From positions 1 to 39,147 of the IMG/VR virus record IMGVR_UViG_3300046665_000459: a stretch of DNA of 39,147 nt, one strand, 5' to 3'. The position numbers were made by a program, and so were the translations under genes. Source of the DNA: a virus. The notes beneath the pieces were generated by a model, which was not told the origin of the DNA, searched no databases, and saw only the letters and a program-made list of their open reading frames with translations. This document shows, one piece after another, positions 1 to 6,411 of the stretch (positions within the stretch are counted from its first letter, which is position 1; each line of letters opens with the position of its first letter).

Positions 1-12
1 GGGATGAGCTAC

Positions 13-18
13 TATAAT
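13..18 (+). promoter_or_regulatory. -10 box of the tRNA-Ser promoter
   Basis: A perfect TATAAT lies 15 bases before the mature tRNA start, the right distance for transcription to begin just upstream of it. The -35 box would lie at or beyond the left window edge. Confidence 0.6.
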
Positions 19-32
19 CCTGTGATGCATAA

Positions 33-123
33 GGGAAATTGGCAGAGTGGTTGAATGCACCGGTCTTGAAAACCGGCGGACGTTAATAGCGTCTCCAGGG
101 TTCGAATCCCTGGTTTCCCGCCA
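33..123 (+). tRNA. tRNA-Ser(UGA)
   Basis: A 91-nt class II tRNA. The acceptor stem GGGAAAT pairs with GTTTCCC, followed by discriminator G and an encoded CCA. The anticodon loop CTTGAAA carries UGA between stems CCGGT and ACCGG. The long variable arm (GGACGTTAATAGCGTCT region) and the T-loop GGTTCGAATCC are typical of tRNA-Ser. The tRNA is intact and its 3' end faces a phage integrase gene, the usual layout of a tRNA used as an attachment site. Confidence 0.96.
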
Positions 124-134
124 AGATTCAAACG

Positions 135-159
135 AAAGCCCCGCGATTGCGGGGCTTTT
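135..159 (+). terminator. Rho-independent terminator after tRNA-Ser
   Basis: The stem AAAGCCCCGC / GCGGGGCTTTT has a 4-nt loop and ends in four T, 11 bases after the tRNA. It may be part of the left junction sequence. Confidence 0.8.
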
Positions 160-202
160 GTGTTTCTGGGGTTTGGGTAGATAACGCCGGTTTTTGATAG
201 GC

Positions 203-237
203 GTTCCGAAACTTTCGGGTAGGGGTTCCGAAACTTT
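203..237. repeat. Two 13-bp direct repeats, candidate integrase arm sites
   Basis: GTTCCGAAACTTT occurs at 203-215 and again at 225-237, spaced 22 bp (about two helical turns). The pair lies between the tRNA end and the integrase stop codon, where tyrosine integrases usually have arm-type binding sites. The repeats are seen directly; the binding role is inferred. Confidence 0.5.
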
Positions 238-239
238 GC

Positions 240-1289
240 CTATTTTGATGGTTTAGCAGTGGCGCCAATCCTCCTGTAGACCCTTTTGGTGATCTCCTGT
301 TTGCTATGTCCCAGCAGTAGGCTTGCGTCGCCAATGTCGATGATTTCCGATGCCGCCTTGGGTCGGATGTCACGAAACTGAAACCCTCCAATCTTTGCTG
401 CGAGCATAGGGTCGCCTTGATCCAGCGCTTTCTGCTGCGCCTTCTCTCTTGCCTTGTCCCAGCGCAGGCGCAACATGCCTTTCGTCATCCTTTTTCCGTA
501 CTGGTTGATTAGTAGGTACTTGGAGGGGTGGTGCGCATTTCTTTCGATTATCTCTCTAACCAATTTCCCGAGACTGTTTTCTCCGAATTCTGTCCGCATG
601 AGAATTCTGAGTTTCTGCCCAGTTTTACCCTGGGTGACCAGGAAATAATCGCCCTCGGTATCGTCGCTACGCATGATGATCACATCGGCAGGTCGCTGGC
701 CGGTCAGGTAGGCCAGGTCCATGGCTTCCTTGAGTTCTGGGCCGGCCATACCGTAGACGGCGTCCCAAACGACCGCGTTGGCATAGTAGTCGCGTGGCAC
801 CTCCTTGTTCTTCCTGACGCCTTGGCAAGGATTCTCCCGCTCAGTGAGGCCCCACTCACGTGCCATATTGAACACGTGAGACAGGAGGGCAATTTCCCGA
901 TTGGCCCTAACCTTGGCCGTGCGTGCATCGCGATACCCGGCGATATTTGCCGGCGTGATTGAATCGATGGGAGCCGCATCGAATGTGGGGCGTAGCTGTT
1001 TTAGCTCGGCCAGATTGTCTTTTTGGGTACGCTCTCCTTTTTTCGGAATGACGTCGCGGGCGTACCGATCAAAGATCCCCTTCATCATCGTCAGGTCTGC
1101 GGGTTTTTCCTTAGCCTCAAGCTCTGCCCACTTCAATCTCGCTTTACTCAGATCTCCACCTAGCGGGATCTCCTTTCCTGTTGAATCTTTGTAGTAGTAG
1201 CCGACCCACACTTTGCCATTCTTGCGAGGACGTTTGCGCCGCACCATTCCAGGCGGTAAGTCCCTGTTTTCTGTGTTTCTAGGTCGCAT
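240..1289 (-). CDS. int: Phage integrase, tyrosine recombinase
   Basis: A 349-residue site-specific recombinase that would join phage and host DNA at tRNA-Ser. The N-terminal part (about 15-65) resembles an arm-binding domain and 65-160 a core-binding SAM-like domain. The catalytic domain shows Arg199 in TGQRPAD, an R-x-x-R box at 306-309 (QFRDIRP) in place of the more common H-x-x-R, His328 in LGHSK and the nucleophile Tyr338 in KRVYRR. It is the last gene of the leftward operon. Its ATG lies one base past the stop of the DUF4224 gene, as is common when an excisionase-like gene precedes int. Length and motifs look intact. Confidence 0.93.
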   Translation of the reverse strand: MRPRNTENRDLPPGMVRRKRPRKNGKVWVGYYYKDSTGKEIPLGGDLSKARLKWAELEAKEKPADLTMMKGIFDRYARDVIPKKGERTQKDNLAELKQLRPTFDAAPIDSITPANIAGYRDARTAKVRANREIALLSHVFNMAREWGLTERENPCQGVRKNKEVPRDYYANAVVWDAVYGMAGPELKEAMDLAYLTGQRPADVIIMRSDDTEGDYFLVTQGKTGQKLRILMRTEFGENSLGKLVREIIERNAHHPSKYLLINQYGKRMTKGMLRLRWDKAREKAQQKALDQGDPMLAAKIGGFQFRDIRPKAASEIIDIGDASLLLGHSKQEITKRVYRRIGATAKPSK

Positions 1290-1290
1290 C

Positions 1291-1788
1291 TCAGTTCACC
1301 CTGGAGAAGTCAGGCGTCCAAACTGGTCGCGCCGGCGGAGGGCTTTGTTCAATGGGTGCTGTATTGATCATGCCAAGCTTCATGCGAGCGTACATGCGCC
1401 CAACCAGCGGACGACCCCCGCGACTCTCAACGAATACCCAATTGCGGTCAGTTAGCCACTTCCGTTGATGGGCTCGCTGCTTATAGCCAGTAAGGTCGGC
1501 CAGTTCATCGTCCGAGAAGATTTCAGCCTCTATTGCTTTGGGCAGTGAACGGTGCGTATACCCCACGACAGGCTGCGCGAGCGGGCGTTCCCGAGCGTTT
1601 AGCGTCGCATCAGCGAGCGCTGCCCCGCGCAGCTTTTCGTGGGGTATAAGTGCCTCCGCGGTGGCATTAGGAGGAGCAATAATGCCTGCTGCTGCGCAGC
1701 AGAGACTGTTTGTTTCTATCGTGTCGACGCCTCTGTCAGCGCGAAGCAAAGCGGGCAGTGCGTTGGTGTTGTCCTGGTGGTTCTTCAT
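1291..1788 (-). CDS. DUF4224-domain protein, excisionase candidate
   Basis: A 165-residue protein. Residues about 90-138 (IFSDDELADLTGYKQ, then a W-L-T-D-R-N-W stretch and GRPLVGRMYARMK) match the short DUF4224 domain found in small phage proteins encoded next to integrases, some of which are thought to act as excisionases. Residues 1-88 are low in recognisable structure, and about 30 codons of them lie inside a long inverted repeat (1557-1648), so this part may come from an inserted palindromic element. The chosen ATG overlaps the stop of the HD gene as ATGA; a shorter product starting nearer the domain cannot be excluded. The excisionase role is inferred from position and domain. Confidence 0.7.
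   Translation of the reverse strand: MKNHQDNTNALPALLRADRGVDTIETNSLCCAAAGIIAPPNATAEALIPHEKLRGAALADATLNARERPLAQPVVGYTHRSLPKAIEAEIFSDDELADLTGYKQRAHQRKWLTDRNWVFVESRGGRPLVGRMYARMKLGMINTAPIEQSPPPARPVWTPDFSRVN
1557..1648. repeat. 92-bp interrupted inverted repeat inside the DUF4224 gene
   Basis: TATACCCCACGA (1557-1568) is repeated inverted as TCGTGGGGTATA (1637-1648). Just inside it, GCTGCGCG (1572-1579) pairs with CGCGCAGC (1626-1633), separated from the outer arm by a 3x3 mismatch. The result is a 20-bp stem with one internal loop. It looks like a small palindromic element carried in-frame inside a coding sequence. Confidence 0.75.
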
Positions 1789-2327
1789 GCCGCTTTCCTC
1801 CGGTGTTCGAGAGCAAGTTGGTCCATCAGCCGCTGGTGGTAGATGAGTCGGGCTTCGGCGGCTGGCCAGGGGCGGATGGTTTCAGCCATAGGTTCGATGC
1901 CGACCAAGCAATCCCAGATAGCCGGATCGGGTGGCATGAGGTCGCGGCGTTCGGTAGCAAGTGCAATCAAATCGGCCTTGTAGATGCAGGCGGGGAGTTC
2001 TGGAGCGATGTCGAACCGCTCGCATACTCGCCACCAGATACAATCCTCGAAGTGCTGGTAGGCGCTAATCCACTGCTTGAGTGGCCGCGTCATGTCGCCC
2101 AGGTACGCCTCGGCGGCGTCGTGAAGTAAGGCTGCGAGTTTGTGTTCTTCCGGCACCAGCTCGGCGACGATGCAACTGTGCTGGGCCACGCTGTATAACT
2201 CGCGGGTGTGGCCGTTGAAGCGGCAGAGGTGGGCCAGGGCGTGCGAGATGTCCCGTGGATCGATCATGTCGGCGTCGGATTCGAGCAGGTCAAAGCGTTT
2301 GCCTGTGTGGGTAAGGATCCAGCTCAT
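1785..2327 (-). CDS. HD-domain phosphohydrolase
   Basis: A 180-residue HD-superfamily protein similar in layout to YfbR-type 5'-nucleotidases. Metal-binding residues are visible: His50 in SVAQHS, the HD pair 69-70 in LLHDAAEAYLGD, and a later Asp in the helix around CIYKADLIAL. Members of this family remove phosphate from (deoxy)nucleoside monophosphates or related substrates. In phages they are thought to tune nucleotide pools, but the substrate cannot be read from the sequence. The gene overlaps both neighbours by 4 bases, so it is translated as part of the leftward operon. Confidence 0.85.
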   Translation of the reverse strand: MSWILTHTGKRFDLLESDADMIDPRDISHALAHLCRFNGHTRELYSVAQHSCIVAELVPEEHKLAALLHDAAEAYLGDMTRPLKQWISAYQHFEDCIWWRVCERFDIAPELPACIYKADLIALATERRDLMPPDPAIWDCLVGIEPMAETIRPWPAAEARLIYHQRLMDQLALEHRRKAA

Positions 2328-2545
2328 GCGGCCTCCTTCACGAGATCTTTCAGCAGCAGGGCGTTGTCGGTTTCCTTGTGTAACTGTCGTACGGCGTCGT
2401 AACCGATCCGCACTATTAACTGGCGGTCGAGTTCTTTGTAGTGGCGGGTGAGTTCGCGCAGATCCTTGGTTGTTTTATCGTACTGTTGCTGCAGCGAACC
2501 GGCGGCTTGAGGTGTCAGGCGTAGCATCGGGACAGCGCGTTTCAT
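2324..2545 (-). CDS. Small coiled-coil protein of unknown function
   Basis: A 73-residue protein starting MKRAVPMLRLTPQ. I chose the start at 2545 because it overlaps the stop of the upstream gene as ATGA; an in-frame start 20 codons earlier would lie deep inside that gene. Residues 15-45 (LQQQYDKTTKDLRELTRHYKE) are rich in charged residues and Gln with leucine spacing, suggesting a coiled coil. No known family is recognised. It sits between a membrane-anchored protein and the HD hydrolase in the leftward operon. Confidence 0.6.
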   Translation of the reverse strand: MKRAVPMLRLTPQAAGSLQQQYDKTTKDLRELTRHYKELDRQLIVRIGYDAVRQLHKETDNALLLKDLVKEAA

Positions 2546-2940
2546 GCTGCGTTCCTCTGTGCCCGCAGATCCATTGACGCAGCCATTTTCAAGGTTTTTT
2601 CGCACAGAACGAGTGTCTGAGCGGCATGGGTTTCCGACCTCACTGCTTTAAAGGTCTCGGCGGCGAGCTTGAGTTTTTCAGCGATCATTAGAAGAGTTAG
2701 CCGGTCCTGGGGCTCCCGGCTCAGCAGTAGTTCTATACGTTGACGTTCTTCGTGCGCTTGGGTGATCGAAAGGGCACATTGCCCCTTAGCCTGTTCAAAA
2801 CCTAAGCTAAACCCTTCGGCCTGACCGTTTTCGTAACCATCGACTCGGCCATCTTCCAAGCCGCCTCGATAGCCGGTCCAGTAGAGAATGGCGCAGGCAA
2901 TAATGATGCTGATCAGTGCGCAGACTTGTATGAAAGTCAT
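2542..2940 (-). CDS. Membrane-anchored phage protein of unknown function
   Basis: A 132-residue protein with one N-terminal transmembrane helix (about residues 3-22, VCALISIIIACAILYW). A short acidic, glycine-rich stretch with repeated Gly-x2-3-Gly spacing follows (GGLEDGRVDGYENGQAEGF), then a long helical tail. An AAGGAG ribosome site lies 7 bases before the ATG. The tail would probably face the cytoplasm. I do not recognise the family; similar small anchored proteins are common in early operons of Pseudomonas phages. Confidence 0.65.
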   Translation of the reverse strand: MTFIQVCALISIIIACAILYWTGYRGGLEDGRVDGYENGQAEGFSLGFEQAKGQCALSITQAHEERQRIELLLSREPQDRLTLLMIAEKLKLAAETFKAVRSETHAAQTLVLCEKTLKMAASMDLRAQRNAA

Positions 2941-3018
2941 GTGGTTTGCTCCTTGGGTTGTGTGCCGCTTGGCTGGTGGTGCAGCGGTTGCGGTGGTTCA
3001 GCTTTTACTAGGGCGATA

Positions 3019-3342
3019 TCAGTTGAGTTCCTCTGGCACGGCTTGATTGTTTGCCAGCTCCATATCTGCGGCATCCGCCTGTGCATCGATGAAGATGGCT
3101 AGGTGGCGGATGTCAATGAAGCGAGGACGCTTAGCGCTCGTGTCCAGAGTGGTGATGGGCAGCGCTACGCGGCCGCTGGCTAGTGCCCGAGTGAAGTTGT
3201 CTGGGTTAAGGTTGCGGAAATAGCGCTCGCGTACATCGTCGACGGGCACAAGCAGATCCCCGAGGGTTCGGTACAACAACTCCACGGTTCGGCCTTGAGG
3301 CGCTGGCGGTAGTCGCAGTTCGTGCTGTGCTGGGGCCGTCAT
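3019..3342 (-). CDS. PrtN-like pyocin/late gene activator
   Basis: A 107-residue protein whose residues about 30-92 match the PrtN pattern: V-P-V-D-D-V then RYF-x-NL-x-P-x-NF, A-S-G-R-V-A-L-P, and RFIDIRHLAIFIDAQ. PrtN of P. aeruginosa activates R/F-pyocin genes after DNA damage by binding P-boxes. Here the gene is in the leftward operon of a full prophage, so it may activate the phage's own late genes or cross-talk with pyocins. The start overlaps the upstream stop (ATGA). A gap of 78 bases without a gene follows it to 2941. The activator role is inferred from family. Confidence 0.72.
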   Translation of the reverse strand: MTAPAQHELRLPPAPQGRTVELLYRTLGDLLVPVDDVRERYFRNLNPDNFTRALASGRVALPITTLDTSAKRPRFIDIRHLAIFIDAQADAADMELANNQAVPEELN

Positions 3343-3806
3343 GCTATGTTGGCCTTATAAACGTGTGCCTTGAGGCTGCTGAGTTGCAGTGTTCCGGTCT
3401 TACGTGGTGCCCCAGGTTTGGCTTGGGGTTGGTTGCTCGCTCGAATGTCGCGGTTGATGCCGGCCAGCGCCGTGCGTGCGGTGGTCCCGAAGGCCACGAA
3501 CCGTGGCAAGGGGGAGTTGCTGTCAAGCGGCTCAAGCACCGCCCCCAGTTCTACTCCCTCAGTGCCGTGTCCAAGGCGCAGAGTGGCGCGGGCGCGGTAG
3601 TTCGAACCAAGGTCTATGGCGAGGCTGTCGAGAGCGGCAGCCAGTTGAAGATGCTCGATTTGCAGCGGCGCGGGGGTGGTGGTTAGGGATACGCCTGCAG
3701 CGGTTGCGGCCAGCGTCAAATTAGCCAGAATTTTCTCTGGCGAGCGGCTTTCTTCGGGCAGCTTCAGCAGTTCGATCAGTAAGGTGTCAATCAAGTTGCG
3801 ATCCAT
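3339..3806 (-). CDS. Phage protein of unknown function
   Basis: A 155-residue protein starting MDRNLIDTLL. I chose 3806 because AGAGGAAAC lies just upstream, and a longer reading would run through the neighbouring small gene in another frame. Residues 1-40 are an amphipathic helical region, the middle is Leu/Ala-rich (LQLAAALDSLAIDLGSNY), and the C-terminus is basic and proline-containing (NQPQAKPGAPRK). No domain is recognised. It overlaps the next upstream gene by about 20 bases and PrtN by 4, so it belongs to the same transcript. Confidence 0.6.
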   Translation of the reverse strand: MDRNLIDTLLIELLKLPEESRSPEKILANLTLAATAAGVSLTTTPAPLQIEHLQLAAALDSLAIDLGSNYRARATLRLGHGTEGVELGAVLEPLDSNSPLPRFVAFGTTARTALAGINRDIRASNQPQAKPGAPRKTGTLQLSSLKAHVYKANIA

Positions 3807-3969
3807 GTGTGTTTCCTCTGGGGTGGTTCCAGGCGATCTGTACGTGGGTGCGCACCAGCTCGCGTATGTGTTCCGGTACTTCATGCAGTGCGGCAATGCG
3901 TTCCTCGCGGGTTCGCATTGCCGTGATCTGCCTGGCGTACTGGCGCGGCCATACATCCGTGCGGTTCAT
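3787..3969 (-). CDS. Small phage protein (MNRTDVWPRQYAR family)
   Basis: A 60-residue basic protein, MNRTDVWPRQYAR..., with a pattern seen in small early-operon proteins of many Pseudomonas prophages: W-P-R-Q-Y-A, then R-E-E-R-I-A-A-L and VPEHIRELVRTHV. No function is known to me. The ATG at 3969 overlaps the stop of the KilAC gene as ATGA. A GTG one codon earlier is also possible. Confidence 0.65.
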   Translation of the reverse strand: MNRTDVWPRQYARQITAMRTREERIAALHEVPEHIRELVRTHVQIAWNHPRGNTHGSQLD

Positions 3970-4259
3970 CACGCGACTTCACGCGAATCGGCGACTGCGG
4001 GCGGTGCTGGGCGTTCAATACCGAGTTGCGTGGCTAGCCAGGAAATGCCGATTTTGGTCACGCGGGTTGTGCGTTTGTATTGCATGCCGTGCTTTCCGTG
4101 AAACCAGCGACTCTCGCGGGTGACCAAAAAGTCTTTGGTTACGGCGGGGTTAGTTGGCAGGTTGTGTTTATCCAGCAGTCCCTTGTCGCGCATGCGCTGC
4201 ATCAGCACGCGATGACCCAGGCCCAGGCGTTCGGCTGCTTGTTTGAGGGATAGATTCAT
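3969..4259 (-). CDS. KilAC-domain (antirepressor C-terminal-like) protein
   Basis: A 96-residue protein matching the KilAC/antirepressor C-terminal domain. An N-terminal helix-turn-helix (LSLKQAAERLGLGHRVLMQRMRDKG, residues 3-27) is followed by a basic linker and the closing element TRVTKIGISWLATQLG (66-81). In larger phage antirepressors this domain follows an effector domain; here it stands alone. It may bind DNA or the repressor and modulate early expression. It lies mid-operon, with coupling to the next gene through ATGA. Confidence 0.7.
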   Translation of the reverse strand: MNLSLKQAAERLGLGHRVLMQRMRDKGLLDKHNLPTNPAVTKDFLVTRESRWFHGKHGMQYKRTTRVTKIGISWLATQLGIERPAPPAVADSREVA

Positions 4260-4268
4260 GACCGCATC

Positions 4269-4829
4269 TCACGCTGCTGCTGCGAGGCTATTGCGGTAGC
4301 CCAGCAGGAATCGGTTGAGGTTGTCGGCCAGGATTGCATAGGCGCGCTGTTTGTCGGCGGGCAGGGTGAGCACGCACCCTGCGTTGTCGAGTTCGAGCTT
4401 GGCTGTATAGCCTCCGCGTGGGTTTTGCTGGATTAGCAGGGAGGGTTCAAGTTCGTGGGCGATCAGGTGGTACGTCCCGCGTCCATGGCGGATTGCATGG
4501 CGCAGATCGGCCTCAATATCGCTAACGACCAGGCACTCATCTACTTCGGGCATCCCTGTCGGGCAGCGACCGTTAGCAATGCCTTCAATAAAGCTGGCAA
4601 TGCGTGTGGCGTTGTTTTTGCGGTGCTTATCAAGGGTGATGGACGTATTTTGAGTGCCGCAGATACGCACCATCACGGTGATACCCGCCGTGCATTGTTC
4701 AATCTCGACTTGGGCTGCGACGGATTGACGGTAGTCCCGCGAGTACAGGGTGTGGTTGAAGGTTCCGCTGAGACCTACTTGGGCCTGTAGGCGGATGTAT
4801 GCGCCTGCATTCAGTGTTAGGCGGCTCAT
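4269..4829 (-). CDS. Phage protein of unknown function
   Basis: A 186-residue protein with alternating short strands (AYIRLQAQVGL, ITVMVRICG, TAKLELDNAGCVLTL), suggesting a beta-rich fold, and a C-terminal helix (KQRAYAILADNLNRFLLGY). Five Cys residues are scattered without a clear metal-binding pattern. No family is recognised. It is translationally coupled to the small gene upstream (ATGA at 4826-4829) and is the second gene of the leftward operon. Confidence 0.6.
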   Translation of the reverse strand: MSRLTLNAGAYIRLQAQVGLSGTFNHTLYSRDYRQSVAAQVEIEQCTAGITVMVRICGTQNTSITLDKHRKNNATRIASFIEGIANGRCPTGMPEVDECLVVSDIEADLRHAIRHGRGTYHLIAHELEPSLLIQQNPRGGYTAKLELDNAGCVLTLPADKQRAYAILADNLNRFLLGYRNSLAAAA

Positions 4830-4999
4830 GCTGCACGCCCGCCATCGTTGGGATCTATTGGTGCTGGTGTGGTGCTAGTGGTGGCTTTCGGTTTAGTGGT
4901 GGCGAAGGCGCAGCCGTGGATCATGGCTAGGCGGCGCACCTCGAAAATGCGGCTAGGTTGGCACGTTGGGAATACGTGCACGGTGGTTGCGGTTTGCAT
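4826..4999 (-). CDS. Small first protein of the leftward operon
   Basis: A 57-residue protein read directly from the minus strand: it begins MQTATTVHVFPTC, continues with QPSRIFEVRRLAMIHGCAF, and ends in a Thr/Pro-rich tail (TSTTPAPIDPNDGG). A GAGG ribosome site lies 9 bases upstream, and the stop overlaps the next ATG as ATGA. The start is about 37 bases after the predicted early promoter, making this the first gene of the operon. Short proteins of this look are common beside Pseudomonas phage repressors. Function unknown. Confidence 0.6.
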   Translation of the reverse strand: MQTATTVHVFPTCQPSRIFEVRRLAMIHGCAFATTKPKATTSTTPAPIDPNDGGRAA

Positions 5000-5035
5000 G
5001 GATATTGCCTCGCTCTGTGGTAAGGGAGTGAGGCA

Positions 5036-5064
5036 ATTAAAGTTCTCTTAACTTTTTAAGTCAA
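5036..5064 (-). promoter_or_regulatory. Leftward early promoter with overlapping operator palindromes
   Basis: On the minus strand TTGACT (5059-5064) and TTTAAT (5036-5041) are separated by exactly 17 bases, a strong sigma-70 match. Inside and across these boxes lie TTAAA-N5-CTTAA (5037-5051) and CTTAA-N4-TTAAG (5047-5060). These use the same TTAAG half-site as the palindromes on the other side of the repressor gene. I read this as a repressor-controlled early promoter for the 4999-240 operon. Confidence 0.7.
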
Positions 5065-5097
5065 GACTGCTTTTGTTTTTTGTTTAGAGTGCTGTAG

Positions 5098-5754
5098 TTA
5101 AAGGGCCCCGGCGTGCCATACCGCACGACCGATGATCAGGAGGTGCCCGATATCGGTGTCGGTAGCGTTTTCGTCGGGGTAGGCACGCTTGTCCTCATTG
5201 TCACTGCGGATGATCCAGCCGTTAGTTAGGGTGTGGACAAGGCGCTTGATACTGATGCCTCCATCCGGGCGCTGGATTGCATAGATCCTACCGTTCAGCG
5301 GCTCTCGCTGGGCTTCGTCAATAAGCAGCACGTCTTCATCAGTGATGGTTGGGAACATGCTCATTCCTGCGCAGTAAAAGACCTTGAGGCTCTTTTCCCT
5401 TAAGCCCATGCGGGTCAGCCAGTCTCGCTTAAACATAAGGCCGCCACGGATCTCGACATGGTGATTTGTATGCCCTGAGCCAGCACTTCCCTTGGCGGTA
5501 AATTGAGGGATCAGCACATGGCTTTCTGTAAGAGCGTCAGCCTCATACATGTCCCCTATTCCTTCGGCAAGCCATTGAGCAGAGAACCCAGTAGCGCGTG
5601 CGAAAAGGAATAAATTTTCAGCCTTGAGGCTTCCGTCTCCTTGGGCTAATTGGCTGATTCTGGCAGCACTAAGACCTGACTCGGCCGCCAGAACGCTTGC
5701 CTTTTTTCCGCTTTTAGAGATGGCGTATGTGATTCGTTCGGTTGGAGTCTTCAT
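5098..5754 (-). CDS. Phage repressor, LexA/CI-like S24 family
   Basis: A 218-residue repressor that should hold the prophage silent. Residues about 10-60 form a lambda-type helix-turn-helix (ASVLAAESGLSAARISQLAQG). The C-terminal S24 domain has Ser132 in AGMSMFPT and Lys170 in ISIKRL as the self-cleavage dyad. A likely Ala-Gly cleavage site is A91-G92 in KGSAGSGH. DNA damage would lead to RecA-assisted autocleavage and induction. The start codon lies inside an 18-bp palindrome, and no clear Shine-Dalgarno is seen, which suggests weak translation and self-regulation. The gene is flanked on both sides by operator-bearing promoters. Confidence 0.92.
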   Translation of the reverse strand: MKTPTERITYAISKSGKKASVLAAESGLSAARISQLAQGDGSLKAENLFLFARATGFSAQWLAEGIGDMYEADALTESHVLIPQFTAKGSAGSGHTNHHVEIRGGLMFKRDWLTRMGLREKSLKVFYCAGMSMFPTITDEDVLLIDEAQREPLNGRIYAIQRPDGGISIKRLVHTLTNGWIIRSDNEDKRAYPDENATDTDIGHLLIIGRAVWHAGAL

Positions 5755-5823
5755 TAAGCTAGCTTAATGCCTGCGTTGTTTGGAGTCCTTTATCTTCTTG
5801 CCATATTTGTTAAGTGCGCTTAT
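5752..5823. promoter_or_regulatory. Repressor operators (right side)
   Basis: Two palindromes share the form TTAAG-N4-CTTAA. A perfect 18-bp one, CATTAAGCTAGCTTAATG (5752-5769), covers the repressor start codon. A second, TTAAGTGCGCTTAT (5810-5823), lies in the spacer and -10 of the rightward promoter. Their centres are 56 bp apart. Position and symmetry make them the expected binding sites of the repressor and the Cro-like protein. Confidence 0.7.
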
Positions 5824-5826
5824 TGT
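5798..5826 (+). promoter_or_regulatory. Rightward early promoter
   Basis: TTGCCA (5798-5803), a 17-base spacer and TATTGT (5821-5826) lie 27 bases before the cro-like ATG. An operator palindrome overlaps the spacer and -10, so repressor bound there would block it. Confidence 0.55.
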
Positions 5827-5852
5827 TCGTGGCGGGAAAATAGGAGGGCACC

Positions 5853-6077
5853 ATGCTCACAACCGAAGTTATCGCCTTCTTCGGAGGGAAATCTAAAGTG
5901 GCTGCGGCTCTAAAAGTCTCGCCCGCAGCAATATCGCAATGGGGTCCTGAGCCGCCACATTCACGGCAGTATCAGATTCAAGTGCTTTCGGCGGGAAAGC
6001 TCATGGCGGCAGATGTGGCATCAATTCAGCCGGCCGTTATTTCCGCCCCGGACCTGGATCTTCTCAGAGCGGCTTAG
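5853..6077 (+). CDS. Cro-like regulator (YdaS/Cro family)
   Basis: A 74-residue DNA-binding protein transcribed away from the repressor. Residues 5-32 (IAFFGGKSKVAAALKVSPAAISQWG) form a YdaS/Cro-type helix-turn-helix, and the rest is a short dimerisation tail. A strong AGGAGG lies 4-5 bases before the ATG. By position it should bind the TTAAG palindromes and switch off repressor synthesis to allow lytic growth. The function comes from family and place. Confidence 0.82.
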   Translation: MLTTEVIAFFGGKSKVAAALKVSPAAISQWGPEPPHSRQYQIQVLSAGKLMAADVASIQPAVISAPDLDLLRAA

Positions 6078-6411
6078 AAAAAAGGCGACCAAAAGGCCGC
6101 CCGGTTCCTCCCGGCACACACCACCACAGTGCTGTCGGGTCGCGTTAAAGGCGGGCGGAGCAAACCACATGCAAAACCGCCTTTCTTTACCGCGCTGCCA
6201 AGGCACGGATGCCTTGGGTTGCCTGCTAACCCACCACGGTCTGCAGGCTTTATCGGCAAGGTGCATGCGGAGCATGTGCCTTGCCGCTGGGGTGCAGCCG
6301 GGTTTTCTACCACAGAGCAACCGGCTGCATATGACCACTTACTAGTGACCACGGCGCAACTGTATCAAACAGGCGTGCGGCGGTCACTGGCAGACTTTTG
6401 GGTGTAATGCC
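6078..6411 (+). repeat. Leader with a series of hairpins
   Basis: These 334 bases hold at least four inverted repeats: AAAGGCGG (from about 6146) with CCGCCTTT, CCAAGGC-N6-GCCTTGG (6198-6217), a 14-bp stem with two wobble pairs (6254-6286), and TGCAGCCGG (6293-6301) with CCGGCTGCA (6321-6329). None has a U-tract that would make it a clear terminator. They lie between cro and cII, where other lambdoid phages have nut sites and a terminator. One short reading frame (6129-6407) crosses the region. Confidence 0.6.
6129..6407 (+). CDS. Possible small protein over the hairpin leader (Ash-like?)
   Basis: A 92-codon frame starting with GTG and ending 4 bases before the cII start. Its middle, PANPPRSAGFIGKVHAEH followed by WGAAGFSTTEQPA, recalls the SAGFI/GAAGFSTT pattern of Ash-family proteins from P4-like elements; this is from memory and unconfirmed. 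No clear ribosome site precedes it. The hairpins of the leader are all inside it, so the frame could be a by-product of structured RNA instead of a gene. Confidence 0.35.
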   Translation: MLSGRVKGGRSKPHAKPPFFTALPRHGCLGLPANPPRSAGFIGKVHAEHVPCRWGAAGFSTTEQPAAYDHLLVTTAQLYQTGVRRSLADFWV

